The position numbers and the translations under genes were made by a program. From the NCBI RefSeq assembly GCF_003318295.1, contig NZ_QOCW01000007.1, positions 113,577 to 177,576 of the forward strand: 64,000 bases of DNA, in the 5' to 3' direction. The notes below the pieces were generated by a model. That model worked only from the letters and a program-made list of their open reading frames with translations, was not told where the DNA came from and did no database searches. Each line of letters begins with the position of its first letter. Position 1 is the stretch's first letter. The stretch comes from Bacillus taeanensis (lineage in GTDB: Bacteria; Bacillota; Bacilli; Bacillales; UBA6769). Below, in pieces: positions 32,760 to 42,404 of this stretch.

Positions 32760-34355
32760 GTGAAGAAAACAACACAATTACGAAATTTAATTTCTTCTAA
32801 TAATCTTGAATTGCTGATGGAGGCTCATAACGGATTATCTGCAAAAATTGTTCAAGAAGCAGGTTTTAAAGGAATATGGGCAAGCGGATTGTCTATTTCA
32901 GCAGCAATGGGCGTAAGAGATAATAATGAAGCATCATGGACGCAAGTATTAGATGTGGTCGAATTTATGAGCGATGTAACAACGATTCCGATTTTATTAG
33001 ATGGCGATACAGGTTATGGAAATTTTAATAATGCAAGGCGTCTTGTTAAAAAATTAGAACAGCGAAATGCGGCTGGTGTATGTATAGAAGATAAGCTATT
33101 TCCAAAAACAAATTCATTTATTAGCGGTGAAGCACAGCCGTTAGCTGATATCAATGAGTTTTGCGGAAAAATAAAAGCAATGAAAGATAGTCAAGCAGAT
33201 GATGATTTTGTCGTTGTCTCAAGAGTAGAAGCTTTTATTGCGGGATGGGGACTAAGTGAAGCATTGCGAAGAGCTGAAGCGTATCGAAAAGCGGGTACAG
33301 ATGCGGTACTCATTCACAGCAAACGTTCAGACATTAGTGAAATTGAAGCTTTTATGAAAGAGTGGGATAACCGCTTACCGGTCATTATTGTACCAACAAA
33401 ATATTATTCTGTGCCTACATTAAAAATGCAGGAGTTGGGAATTAGTGTTGCGATTTGGGCGAATCATAACCTTCGTGCAGCAATTAGTGCAATGCAAAAA
33501 ACAACAAAACAAATTTATGAAGATAACAGTTTAATTAATATTGAAAATAAAGTTGTTCCCGTTAAAGAAGTATTTAGACTGCAGGGGGCAGATGAGTTAG
33601 CACAAGCTGAAAAGAAATATTTGCCAACTTCAGGGAAGACTGTGAATGCGATTATTTTAGCAGCAAGTCAGGGAGAGTTAAATGAATTAACGAGAAATAT
33701 CCCTAAAACATTGTTGAAAGTAAACGGCAAGCCTCTTCTTTCCTTACAAATTGATGATTATAACCGAATGGGGATTAAAGATATTCTTGTTGTCAGGGGA
33801 TTTGGGAAAGAAAACATTACACCAACAAATTTTAAAGTGTGTGATAACGATGCATATGCTCAAACAAAAGAACTTTATTCGCTTTATTTAGCAAAAAATC
33901 AAATTAAAGAAAATACAGTGATCAGCTTTGGAGACATTATGTTTAAAACGTATGTGCTTCATGATCTTCTTCACGATTTAAACGATATTACACTTGTTGT
34001 TGATGCAAGCTTTGAATTTGAAGGAGTCAATAAAGACTTTGTAAAAACAGAAACTCCTTACTCTCGAAAGCTGTATGAAAAGCCGGTGCGTTTTAAAGAG
34101 ATGTCGAGCGATTTTAAAGAAGATGAGATCAATGGAGAGTTTATCGGTCTTTGGAAAGTATCAAAAAAGGGTGCGGAAATTGTAAGAAGAGCTTTAGAGA
34201 AGCTTTCAAAAGATAACAATTTTAAAGAAATGACACTTTCTGATTTGTTTAATGAAATTTCGAAGGCGCATCCTATTTCAGTAAAATATATTAATGGTTC
34301 TTGGCTCGATATTGATACGATTTCAGATCTGCAAAAAGCTGGTGATCTTTCATGA
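32760..34355 (+). CDS. aepX: Phosphoenolpyruvate mutase fused to nucleotidyltransferase-like domain
   Basis: This 531-residue fusion begins with PEP mutase (about 1-275), which converts PEP to phosphonopyruvate, the C-P bond-forming step. The diagnostic motif [10 protein letters not shown] is at residues 110-119 and DGDTGYGN at 81-88 binds metal. From about residue 295 a nucleotidyltransferase-like domain follows ([17 protein letters not shown], then [20 protein letters not shown]). Its nucleotide loop lacks the usual GxGxR pattern, so this domain may be inactive or altered. GTG 32760 has GGGAGG 8 bases upstream. It overlaps the next gene by the ATGA type of junction, giving tight coupling. 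Confidence 0.93.
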   Translation: MKKTTQLRNLISSNNLELLMEAHNGLSAKIVQEAGFKGIWASGLSISAAMGVRDNNEASWTQVLDVVEFMSDVTTIPILLDGDTGYGNFNNARRLVKKLEQRNAAGVCIEDKLFPKTNSFISGEAQPLADINEFCGKIKAMKDSQADDDFVVVSRVEAFIAGWGLSEALRRAEAYRKAGTDAVLIHSKRSDISEIEAFMKEWDNRLPVIIVPTKYYSVPTLKMQELGISVAIWANHNLRAAISAMQKTTKQIYEDNSLINIENKVVPVKEVFRLQGADELAQAEKKYLPTSGKTVNAIILAASQGELNELTRNIPKTLLKVNGKPLLSLQIDDYNRMGIKDILVVRGFGKENITPTNFKVCDNDAYAQTKELYSLYLAKNQIKENTVISFGDIMFKTYVLHDLLHDLNDITLVVDASFEFEGVNKDFVKTETPYSRKLYEKPVRFKEMSSDFKEDEINGEFIGLWKVSKKGAEIVRRALEKLSKDNNFKEMTLSDLFNEISKAHPISVKYINGSWLDIDTISDLQKAGDLS

Positions 34356-35482
34356 TTCAAACAAAAAGGTTCGGTGAAGAGCTAAAACGTTTAGGATTTA
34401 ATTTTTTTAGCGGGGTGCCTTGTTCTTTTTTAAAGTATATGATTAATTATGCGATTAATGATTGTGAATATGTAGCAGCAGCAAATGAAGGAGATGCTGT
34501 TGCCATTGCTTCAGGAGCTTATCTTGGCGGAAAAAAATCAGTTGTATTAATGCAAAATTCAGGCTTAACAAATGCTGTGTCACCGCTTGTTTCATTAAAT
34601 GAACCTTTTAAAATACCGATACTAGGTTTTGTCAGTTTACGAGGTGAAACAGGCATACAAGATGAACCGCAGCATGAATTAATGGGAAAAATTACAACAA
34701 GCATGTTAGAAGATATGAATGTACGGTGGACAATTTTATCGCATGATTGGTCAGAAGCAAAAGCACAGCTTCAGCTTGCCGATAGTGTTATTGAGCAGAA
34801 TATCCCCTTCTTCTTCGTGATTCGTAAAGGAACATTTGCGGAAGAAAAGTTACGTGATCAACCTCTTCACAAGCGTACAAACGATGTAAAAACTTTAAAA
34901 GAAAACGACGACCAGCTGCCAACACGTTTTGAAGCATTACAAACAATAAATGCATTAAAAGATCAAGACACGGTTCAGCTTGCCACAACTGGAAAAACGG
35001 GAAGGGAGTTATACGAAGTCGAAGATGCACCAAATAATTTATATATGGTTGGCTCTATGGGATGTATCAGTTCACTTGGATTAGGGTTAGCGCTTGTAAA
35101 AGATGAGAAGAAAGTTGTTGTTATTGATGGTGATGGTTCTCTTTTAATGAGGATGGGAAGTCTTGCAACAAACGGGTATTACAGTCCAAAAAATATGCTT
35201 CATATTTTACTTGATAACAGTACCCATGATTCAACAGGGGGGCAGACAACAGTCTCTCCTAATGTTAATTTTATTGATATTGCTTCCGCATGCGGCTATT
35301 CAAAGGTTAATTATGTTCATCATTTAAAGGAATTAGAAGAGCGGATTAAGGAATGGAAAGAAAACAATACGCTTACATTTTTATATATGAAAATTGCAAA
35401 AGGCTCTAAAAATCCGCTTGCTAGACCTGATATTAAACCTCATGAAGTAAAAGAAAGATTGCAGGTGTTTTTAAATGGTTAA
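34352..35482 (+). CDS. aepY: Phosphonopyruvate decarboxylase
   Basis: This 376-residue thiamine-diphosphate enzyme decarboxylates phosphonopyruvate to phosphonoacetaldehyde, pulling the unfavourable mutase equilibrium forward. Visible motifs are [11 protein letters not shown], the ThDP glutamate in [12 protein letters not shown], and the ThDP/Mg motif beginning [13 protein letters not shown] with [13 protein letters not shown]. This is standard length for the family. It starts within the ATGA overlap with the mutase gene, and its last 8 bases overlap the next gene. All three are therefore one translational unit. The product is a cytoplasmic intermediate for the transaminase downstream. Confidence 0.94.
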   Translation: MIQTKRFGEELKRLGFNFFSGVPCSFLKYMINYAINDCEYVAAANEGDAVAIASGAYLGGKKSVVLMQNSGLTNAVSPLVSLNEPFKIPILGFVSLRGETGIQDEPQHELMGKITTSMLEDMNVRWTILSHDWSEAKAQLQLADSVIEQNIPFFFVIRKGTFAEEKLRDQPLHKRTNDVKTLKENDDQLPTRFEALQTINALKDQDTVQLATTGKTGRELYEVEDAPNNLYMVGSMGCISSLGLGLALVKDEKKVVVIDGDGSLLMRMGSLATNGYYSPKNMLHILLDNSTHDSTGGQTTVSPNVNFIDIASACGYSKVNYVHHLKELEERIKEWKENNTLTFLYMKIAKGSKNPLARPDIKPHEVKERLQVFLNG

Positions 35483-37319
35483 AGCAGCCGTTATTTTAGC
35501 AGCAGGACTGGGATCGAGACTTGGGAAGAGAACAAAAGAAAAGCCAAAAGGATTTTTGGAAATAGGAGATAAGACACTGATTGAGCATTCTATTCTTCAC
35601 CTGCTTTCTTCAGGAATTGAACGTATTTATATTGGTACAGGGTACTTAAAAGAATTTTACGAGGAACTCGCCTTGCGGTATAAAGAAATCACCTGTGTAA
35701 CGAATGAGCAGTACGACGTGACAGGAAGTATGTACACATTATTTCAGTTTAAAAATTACGTCAAAGAAGATTTTTTACTGTTAGAATCAGATTTACTTTA
35801 TGATCAAGCCGCATTAACGATCTTACAATACCATCATTATCCTGATGTATTGTTAGCGAGTGAATTAACCGATACAAACGATGAAGTGTTTATTGAAGTA
35901 GATGACAAGAATCAGCTTGTAAATATGGAAAAAGATCAAAATCGGTTATTTAACATATATGGTGAGCTAATTGGCATTACAAAGTTATCTTATGGAACAT
36001 TTCAAGCGCTTTGTTATTTTGCAGACAAGGAACTTCAAAAAAATAAAAAACTTGACTACGAGCGGGCTCTTATAGAACTTTGTTCAGAAAAGCCAATTGC
36101 TGTTCATAAAGTAAAAGAATTAGCGTGGTGTGAAATTGATAATGAAGTTCACTTAAAACGGGCGGTTGAAACGGTTTACCCGCAAATAAAAGAGAATATG
36201 AAAGATCGAGTGATCGAAAAGAAAATTTTATTGAATCCTGGTCCTGCAGCTACTTCGAATACGGTAAAATATGCACAAGTTGTACCAGATATTTGTCCAA
36301 GAGAAAAGGAATTTGGTGCGGTGATGAAGTGGACGGCTGAGGAGCTTACTTCGATTGTCGGAAACAGAGCTGATTACACAACAATATTGTTTGGAGGTTC
36401 GGGTACAGCGGCGGTTGAAGCAATGATTAGTTCAATCGTTGATCAAGATACACTTCTTATTATAAACAATGGGGCTTACGGAAAGCGGATGTGTCAAATT
36501 GCAGATGCATATGGGATTCACTATATTGAGTATAAAAGCAAACAGGATCATCCTCTTTCTTTAAAAAAGCTTGAGGCTATCATAAAAAAAAGGTGGCCTA
36601 AAATTTCACACGTAGCAGTTGTGCACCATGAAACAACAACAGGATTGTTAAATGATATTGAAGCAATCGGATCATTATGTCGTTGTTATGATGTAGAGCT
36701 TCTTGTTGATGCAATGAGTTCATTTGCAGCTGTTCCGATTGCTATGGAGAGGATGAATATTCATTATCTTGCTGCTAGTTCCAATAAAAATTTACAGGGC
36801 ATGGCAGGTGTTAGTTTTGTTATTGCAAATAAGAAGTGCCTCGAACAGCTTAAAAACATAAAAGCGCGCAGCTATTATTTAAATCTTTATGAGCAGTATG
36901 AGTATTTTAAGAAAACGGGACAAATGCGTTTTACTCCTCCTGTCCAAACTCTTTATGCAATGAAGCAGGCGGTTGTAGAAGCAAAGAAAGAAGGAATTGT
37001 AAATCGTTATAACCGTTATAAAAAGCTGTGGAATCTTTTAATAAAAGGAATAACAGAACTTGGATTAAATCACATTGTTAAAGAAGAACATCATGCAAAA
37101 CTTATTACAGCTATTATTGAACCGAGCCATAAACGCTATCATTTTAATGAACTCCACGACTATTTATATGAACGAGGGGTGACAATTTATCCTGGTAAAC
37201 TAGCTGATTTAAACACCTTTCGCATCGCAAATATTGGGGAGCTTGAGGAAACAGAGATTGAATTATTTCTTTATCATCTCAAACAATATTTAGAGAAATT
37301 GGATCTTTTGAATAATTAA
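35475..37319 (+). CDS. Nucleotidyltransferase (PntC-like) fused to 2-aminoethylphosphonate transaminase
   Basis: This 614-residue fusion has an N-terminal nucleotidyltransferase (about 1-235) with an intact AAVILAAGLGSRLG loop, EKPKGFLEIGDKTLIEHS and LLESDLLYD. It resembles PntC, which activates 2-aminoethylphosphonate with CTP. The C-terminal class V aminotransferase (about 245-614) begins LLNPGPAATSN and has the PLP-lysine region SSNKNLQGMAG (about residue 440). It converts phosphonoacetaldehyde to 2-aminoethylphosphonate (AEP). The fusion order matches PntC-AEPT proteins known in other bacteria. With the two genes before it, it completes PEP to CMP-AEP (the last step is inferred). Confidence 0.92.
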   Translation: MVKAAVILAAGLGSRLGKRTKEKPKGFLEIGDKTLIEHSILHLLSSGIERIYIGTGYLKEFYEELALRYKEITCVTNEQYDVTGSMYTLFQFKNYVKEDFLLLESDLLYDQAALTILQYHHYPDVLLASELTDTNDEVFIEVDDKNQLVNMEKDQNRLFNIYGELIGITKLSYGTFQALCYFADKELQKNKKLDYERALIELCSEKPIAVHKVKELAWCEIDNEVHLKRAVETVYPQIKENMKDRVIEKKILLNPGPAATSNTVKYAQVVPDICPREKEFGAVMKWTAEELTSIVGNRADYTTILFGGSGTAAVEAMISSIVDQDTLLIINNGAYGKRMCQIADAYGIHYIEYKSKQDHPLSLKKLEAIIKKRWPKISHVAVVHHETTTGLLNDIEAIGSLCRCYDVELLVDAMSSFAAVPIAMERMNIHYLAASSNKNLQGMAGVSFVIANKKCLEQLKNIKARSYYLNLYEQYEYFKKTGQMRFTPPVQTLYAMKQAVVEAKKEGIVNRYNRYKKLWNLLIKGITELGLNHIVKEEHHAKLITAIIEPSHKRYHFNELHDYLYERGVTIYPGKLADLNTFRIANIGELEETEIELFLYHLKQYLEKLDLLNN

Positions 37320-37336
37320 TTGTTGGAGGAAGTGAA

Positions 37337-37744
37337 ATGGGATTTCCAAAACATAAGACCGCAGCAGCGGTTGCTGTATTAAATGATCACAATAAATTAC
37401 TGCTTGTTAAAGGCTATGTGAGAGGATGGGAATTTCCGGGCGGCTATGTGGAAATCGGCGAGCCAATTGAAAAAGCGGCAGTTCGTGAAGTAAAAGAAGA
37501 ATCGGGAATTGAAGTGGAAATCACGAAATTTTGCGGTGTGTATCAAGACTTAAAATCCTCTACATTTGTTTATTTATTTACAGCAAAAGCAGTTGGAGGA
37601 AAGCTTAGAGACAGCAGTGAAACGTTAGCAAGCGGATTCTTCTCAGTAGAGGAAGCACTGCAGAAAGTAACATGGAAAAATCACAATGAACGAATTTTAC
37701 GTTGTTTAAATGAAGAAGAACATCCCTTTTTAATTTCGTTTTAA
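37337..37744 (+). CDS. Nudix hydrolase
   Basis: This 135-residue protein has a complete Nudix box GGYVEIGEPIEKAAVREV, followed by KEESGIE (about residues 36-60). Nudix enzymes cleave nucleoside diphosphates linked to other groups. It lies 17 bp after the AEP transaminase fusion with a TTGGAGGAAG ribosome site, so it is the fourth gene of the phosphonate operon. A role in removing unwanted nucleotide by-products or in proofreading CMP-AEP is possible but unproven. It could also be a general housekeeping Nudix protein. Confidence 0.9.
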   Translation: MGFPKHKTAAAVAVLNDHNKLLLVKGYVRGWEFPGGYVEIGEPIEKAAVREVKEESGIEVEITKFCGVYQDLKSSTFVYLFTAKAVGGKLRDSSETLASGFFSVEEALQKVTWKNHNERILRCLNEEEHPFLISF

Positions 37745-37745
37745 A

Positions 37746-37797
37746 AAGTTAACTGAAAAGAGGATGATCATCCTCTTTTCAGTTAACTTCTATTTTT
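37746..37797. terminator. Bidirectional terminator, perfect 44-base palindrome
   Basis: Positions 37746-37789 form a perfect palindrome (AAGTTAACTGAAAAGAGG and its complement around TGATCA), followed by TATTTTT. It separates the phosphonate operon from the convergent small gene at 37790. Confidence 0.9.
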
Positions 37798-37942
37798 CCT
37801 TACTTGCTTCACCCCGCTGCTGCTGCGCTCTCATTGAAAACATTGGTTGATTTGCGATTTCTTGAGCCTGGACAGCATTTTCATCTTCTTTTATTGCCCT
37901 TTGTGCGACGCTGTCAATATTTTTAGGTTTGTAGTCAGCCAT
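37790..37942 (-). CDS. Small hydrophilic protein (50 residues)
   Basis: A 50-residue glutamine/alanine-rich hydrophilic protein starting MADYKPKNID and containing ENAVQAQEIANQPMFSMRAQ. Its size and composition recall minor small acid-soluble spore proteins, but I cannot match it to a named Ssp family. ATG 37942 lies 12 bases after AAAGGAGG, which is long. Between them is a minimal frame ATG-AAT-AAT-TAA that ends directly against the ATG, so termination-reinitiation may be used. It ends within the arm of the palindromic terminator. Confidence 0.6.
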   Translation of the reverse strand: MADYKPKNIDSVAQRAIKEDENAVQAQEIANQPMFSMRAQQQRGEASKEK

Positions 37943-38068
37943 TTAATTATTCATCCTCCTTTATTTCCTTGTTTTCTTTTCTTTAACTAGTATTTCATCT
38001 AATGAGCTGTTCTATGTATGTTTGAAATTTTGGGAAAGCGGCTATTAAGATAAGAAGGAGTGTGAACA

Positions 38069-39145
38069 ATGAACAAAGTCAGGAAGAAAAGAAGGTCCAG
38101 TCGAGAAAAAAAGCAGGGAATGCCGCCGGGTTCTTTTGTATATATAGGAGAAGAAAAAGAAGAACCTGTAAAAATATCAGTCATTGATTATGACAAAGAT
38201 TATTACGAAGAAAAAGAATTAGCACATCCTTCTGAGATTCTTTTATATAAGGAGAAAGAAACCGTAACTTGGATTAATGTGTCGGGTATACATAATGAAA
38301 AATTAATTGAAGAGATTGGAAAAAAGTTTAATCTTCATTCCTTGTTAATTGAAGATATTTTAAACAGTGAACATAGACCAAAAATTTCATTTTATGAAGA
38401 TCATATTTTAGCGATTATGAAGCGTCTTTCTTTTAGTGAAACAAAACATACAATGGAAGATGAGCAAATAAGTTTTTTACTAGGCAAAAATATCTTAATT
38501 ACATTTCAAGAAACATTAGAAGACGATTTTGATGGCATTCGAAAAGAAATAAAGCAAAAGATAAACGGGATACGAAAACAGAGAGCAGATTATTTAATGT
38601 ATCGATTAATGGATACACTAGTTGATCGTTATTTAATTGAAGTGGAACAGATGAATGACAATATTGAAATACTTGAAGAAGAGATGGTAATGAATCCTTT
38701 ACAAGATGACTTGCATATGATTTATGAGTACAAACATCAAGCAATTGAATTAAGAAAATTAGTATGGCCGGTAAGAGATGTAATCAATAAGTTAGAAAAA
38801 CGTCCTTTATCGTTAATACAAAAGGAAACTCAGTTTTTCTTCAGTGATGTCAATGATCATATTATTCAAGTAAATGATATGATTGAAACGACAAGAGGAG
38901 TTGTATCAAGTTTGTTGGATTTACATTTCTCAAGTGTCAGTAACAAGATGAATGAAGTCATGAAAGTATTAACGATTGTTTCGACGATTTTTATTCCGCT
39001 CACATTTATTGCAGGCATTTATGGGATGAACTTTGTTTATATGCCTGAGCTTCAATGGAAATGGAGTTATCCAATTGCATTGTTTGTAATGGTCATCATC
39101 ACAATTGGAATGCTTGTTTTTTTTCGTAAAAAAAACTGGTTCTAA
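38069..39145 (+). CDS. corA: CorA-family magnesium transporter
   Basis: This 358-residue transporter has the family signature YGMNF (GMN motif) at the end of the first of two C-terminal membrane helices (VVSTIFIPLTFIAG-type and a second ending MLVFFRKK). The long N-terminal part is the cytoplasmic alpha/beta plus helical funnel domain (LLIEDILNSEHRPKI). It moves Mg2+, possibly Co2+ or Ni2+, as a pentamer. The first 20 residues are strongly basic (NKVRKKRRSSREKK). It has a good AAGGAGTG site before ATG 38069. No Mg riboswitch is seen in the 125 bp upstream. Confidence 0.92.
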   Translation: MNKVRKKRRSSREKKQGMPPGSFVYIGEEKEEPVKISVIDYDKDYYEEKELAHPSEILLYKEKETVTWINVSGIHNEKLIEEIGKKFNLHSLLIEDILNSEHRPKISFYEDHILAIMKRLSFSETKHTMEDEQISFLLGKNILITFQETLEDDFDGIRKEIKQKINGIRKQRADYLMYRLMDTLVDRYLIEVEQMNDNIEILEEEMVMNPLQDDLHMIYEYKHQAIELRKLVWPVRDVINKLEKRPLSLIQKETQFFFSDVNDHIIQVNDMIETTRGVVSSLLDLHFSSVSNKMNEVMKVLTIVSTIFIPLTFIAGIYGMNFVYMPELQWKWSYPIALFVMVIITIGMLVFFRKKNWF

Positions 39146-39290
39146 AACACTTTTGTTGCGTGAAAGGTCATTTTAACGGTATCATAAATAAAGAAGGATT
39201 TTTTACATATATAAATTTACGATGAAACATCCCCTTTTCACACTCGGCCTTTACAACAATCTAGAACATTAACTGAAGGGATGTTCACAA

Positions 39291-39731
39291 ATGGAAAAAG
39301 AAATAATCAAACAAGAACTTTACGAAAAGAGTATTCAAGATTTAATTATTTCAGCAGATATTGTTGCACATGTTCAATTAAACAATCCATTAGAACATGC
39401 ACTGCTTGTTTTAATAAAATCTGGTTACTCTGCTATTCCTGTATTAGACGAGTTATTTCATTTAAAAGGATTAATTAGTACAACAATGATTTTAGATGCA
39501 ACCCTTGGAATTGAGCGAATTGAAGTAGAGCAGCTAAGTAAAAAATGTGTGAAAGATGTAATGAATACCGAGGTACCGTGTATTCAAGAAAGTGAAAGTT
39601 TCTTTAAAGGTTTAAAGCTGTCCATTAACAATGCTTTTTTATGTGTTGTGGATGAAAAAGGGGTATTTAAGGGGATTTTAACACGCCGCGCTATTTTAAA
39701 GTTTGTTAATCGTTATATTCACGAAAACTAA
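39291..39731 (+). CDS. cbpB: c-di-AMP-binding CBS protein CbpB (DarB, YkuL)
   Basis: This 146-residue protein is made of two CBS domains (roughly residues 20-75 and 85-145): SGYSAIPVLDELFHLKGLIST and FLCVVDEKGVFKGILTRR are the paired strands. It matches B. subtilis YkuL, known as DarB/CbpB, a c-di-AMP receptor that in the apo state stimulates the (p)ppGpp synthetase Rel and pyruvate carboxylase. ATG 39291 has GAAGGGATG upstream. It lies upstream of ccpC as in B. subtilis, though here an MFS gene is inserted between them. Confidence 0.9.
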   Translation: MEKEIIKQELYEKSIQDLIISADIVAHVQLNNPLEHALLVLIKSGYSAIPVLDELFHLKGLISTTMILDATLGIERIEVEQLSKKCVKDVMNTEVPCIQESESFFKGLKLSINNAFLCVVDEKGVFKGILTRRAILKFVNRYIHEN

Positions 39732-39768
39732 CAATCTGCTCGTCCGTCAATAGGACGGCAGATTTTTT
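39731..39768 (+). terminator. Terminator of cbpB
   Basis: AATCTGC...GTCC and GGAC...GCAGATT arms followed by TTTTT. Confidence 0.85.
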
Positions 39769-39896
39769 GTACGTATAAAAAAGGTAAGGGGACACAAATC
39801 AGTCTATTTTTTACTAATATAAAAGCTTCTTTCAAAGGGTGGGAAGTGCTGGAGTTATGATTTTAAATATTTATTATAAAGGAACGTGAAGCATGA

Positions 39897-41426
39897 ATGA
39901 GAGCATTTCAAGAAATGATGTTAATTAGTATACGTAATAAAAAAACATATCGGCCCCTTGTTTTAACGGCAATTATATTAAGTATGTTTATGGCGGCAAT
40001 TGAAGGCACAATCGTTTCAACAGCTATGCCTGGTATCGTTTCAGAGCTTGGCAGTTTTTCGCTGTTTAGTTGGGTTTTTTCAAGCTATTTACTCATGCAG
40101 GCAGTGACTATTTTAATATTTGGAAAATTATCCGATCTATTTGGTAGGAAACCTATCTTTATCTTTGGTGTGGTGGTCTTTTTAATAGGTTCTTTTTTAT
40201 GTGGATATGCTCAATCAATGGAACAGCTAATTCTTTTTCGATTTATGCAAGGGTTAGGTGCAGGGGCTGTACAGCCAATCGCTCTGACAATCGTAGGCGA
40301 TATGTATTCGGTAGAAGAACGATCGAAAATCCAAGGCTACTTAGCAAGTGTTTGGGGAATCTCTGCTGTGATTGGTCCTGCTCTGGGAGGTATTTTTGTT
40401 CAATATATCGACTGGGCATGGGTGTTTTGGATGAACATTCCCCTCGGATTATTATCGTTATGTGGCGTGATGATGTTTCTTCATGAAAAAACAGAGCAGA
40501 AAAAACAAGTGATTGATTACAAAGGCGCATTTTTACTTTTTATCTCAATTACTTCTTTTATGCTGGTTCTTATTGAGGGAGGCGTTCGATGGGACTGGCT
40601 GTCGCTTCCTATAGTTGGTTTAACCATTATTGGTGGAGGTGGTTTAGTTCTTTTTATTATTCAGGAAAAAAGAATAGTTGAGCCAATGATGCCGCTTGAA
40701 ATATGGAAATATCGCTTAATTTTACTCGCTAATGCTGCCACATGTACATCAGGAATGATTATTATCGGTGTTTCAAGCTTTCTCCCTACTTTTGTTCAAG
40801 GAGTAATGGAAGAAACACCAATAGTTGCCGGTTTTACATTGACAACAATGTCGATTGGCTGGCCGATTGCTTCAACGATTGCCGGAAAACTGCAGTTGAA
40901 AATTGGTTATCGAAATACGGCATTATTTGGTGGTGTATTACTGTTAATTGGTGGTTTGCTTTTTGTATTATTAACACCGGAACGAGGTCCTTTATGGGCA
41001 GGAGCGGGATCCTTCTTTATTGGGGCTGGTATGGGTTTGTCGAGTACGCCTTTTCTTGTTGCAATTCAAAGCAGTGTCGATTGGAAAATGCGCGGGATTG
41101 CAACAGCTTCTAATATGTTTATGAGAATTTTAGGAAGCTCGATTGGAGCAGCTTTGCTTGGCAGTATTTTAAACAGCCGTTTAAAAGAACATCTTATAGC
41201 ATACCAAGATGATCCAGAACAGTCCTTAACAATTGATCAAGCGAATTTATTGTTAGATGCAGAGAAGAGAAGCAATTTAGCAGAAGAGACGTTAACCATT
41301 TTACAAGATGGTCTTACTCTTTCTTTAAAAAGTGTATATATGGGGTTATCCATTATTGCCATTATTACATTTGTATTCATTATATTGCTTCCAAAAAATA
41401 AGGATGAAAAAAGCGAAACAAGTTAA
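39897..41426 (+). CDS. MFS drug exporter, DHA2 (14-TM) family
   Basis: This 509-residue transporter has the motif C-like GISAVIGPALGG, motif A GKLSDLFGRK and the early ILSMFMAAIEGTIVSTAMP helix typical of 14-helix proton-driven multidrug exporters. The start is doubtful: the AAAGGA site is spaced better for ATG 39893, which opens an 11-codon frame ending at 39928, than for ATG 39897 used here. The short frame could be a leader peptide or simply an accident. The gene lies between cbpB and ccpC, which are adjacent in B. subtilis, so it looks like an insertion into a conserved block. Substrate unknown. Confidence 0.9.
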   Translation: MRAFQEMMLISIRNKKTYRPLVLTAIILSMFMAAIEGTIVSTAMPGIVSELGSFSLFSWVFSSYLLMQAVTILIFGKLSDLFGRKPIFIFGVVVFLIGSFLCGYAQSMEQLILFRFMQGLGAGAVQPIALTIVGDMYSVEERSKIQGYLASVWGISAVIGPALGGIFVQYIDWAWVFWMNIPLGLLSLCGVMMFLHEKTEQKKQVIDYKGAFLLFISITSFMLVLIEGGVRWDWLSLPIVGLTIIGGGGLVLFIIQEKRIVEPMMPLEIWKYRLILLANAATCTSGMIIIGVSSFLPTFVQGVMEETPIVAGFTLTTMSIGWPIASTIAGKLQLKIGYRNTALFGGVLLLIGGLLFVLLTPERGPLWAGAGSFFIGAGMGLSSTPFLVAIQSSVDWKMRGIATASNMFMRILGSSIGAALLGSILNSRLKEHLIAYQDDPEQSLTIDQANLLLDAEKRSNLAEETLTILQDGLTLSLKSVYMGLSIIAIITFVFIILLPKNKDEKSETS

Positions 41427-41460
41427 GATTACTTAATGAAGGTGGAAGAAGGTACATTGG

Positions 41461-42333
41461 ATGAGCATTAATGAATATTATGTGTTATCAATTTTAGCTG
41501 AAGAATTAAATATGCGAAAGGCAGCAGAGCGTTTATATGTCTCACAGCCTGCTTTAAGCCAACGGTTACAAACGATTGAAAAGCGATGGGCTTCTCAAAT
41601 TTTTATTCGTTCACAAAAAGGGTTATCCTTAACACCCGCTGGTGAACAAATTATCTCTTATGTAAATGAGACGCTTCAGAAAGAGGAGCAAGTACGAGAT
41701 CAAATTTCATCGCTTCATACGGAAGTACACGGCACGTTAAAGCTTGCCGTTGCTTCGATTATTGGGCAGTATTGGCTTCCAAAAGTGTTAAAGCAGTATG
41801 TTGATTTATATCCACAGGTGAAAATTTCATTAATTACAGGATGGAGCAGTGAAATCTTAAAACATTTATATGATGATCATATTCATATAGGAATTATTAG
41901 AGGAAGACCTGAGTGGAGAGGTAAAAAACATTTTTTACTTTCAGATGAATTATTTTTAGTGGATACATCGATTAAATCACTTGATGAGATTAAAACGACA
42001 AATAAACCATTTATTCAATTTCGGAGCGACTCTACTTATTTTCAAGAAATTCAAGAATGGTGGCATAATCATTTTAAAACGTCTCCAAAACGTACAATTG
42101 TGGTCGATCAAATTGAAACGTGCAAGCAGATGGCGATTAACGGGATTGGTTATGCTATTTTACCGTCAATTAGTTTAACAGCTAACGATACAAACGTATA
42201 TAAAATTCCGCTTTATGACGACGAAGAAAAACGGATCGAACGTGAAACATGGCTGTTGACTCATGAATCGCTTACACAATTAAAACAGGTAAAAGCGTTT
42301 ATTAATTTAGTAGCAGAATCAAAAAAAATTTAA
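41461..42333 (+). CDS. ccpC: LysR-family regulator CcpC
   Basis: This 290-residue LysR-type regulator has the N-terminal helix-turn-helix LAEELNMRKAAERLYVSQPA then LSQRLQTIEK, and an effector domain with LKLAVASIIGQYWLPKVLK and FIQFRSDSTYFQEIQEWW, nearly identical to B. subtilis CcpC. CcpC represses citB and citZ (aconitase, citrate synthase) and responds to citrate. ATG 41461 follows GAAGG. It lies 34 bp after the MFS gene and may partly share its transcript. It normally acts on targets elsewhere and on its own promoter. Confidence 0.95.
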   Translation: MSINEYYVLSILAEELNMRKAAERLYVSQPALSQRLQTIEKRWASQIFIRSQKGLSLTPAGEQIISYVNETLQKEEQVRDQISSLHTEVHGTLKLAVASIIGQYWLPKVLKQYVDLYPQVKISLITGWSSEILKHLYDDHIHIGIIRGRPEWRGKKHFLLSDELFLVDTSIKSLDEIKTTNKPFIQFRSDSTYFQEIQEWWHNHFKTSPKRTIVVDQIETCKQMAINGIGYAILPSISLTANDTNVYKIPLYDDEEKRIERETWLLTHESLTQLKQVKAFINLVAESKKI

Positions 42334-42404
42334 AAATTGGACTTAACGTGAAAGATTATTTAAGATAAAATAGGAACATCGACAAAAAAGAGGAGGAAAA
42401 AATC

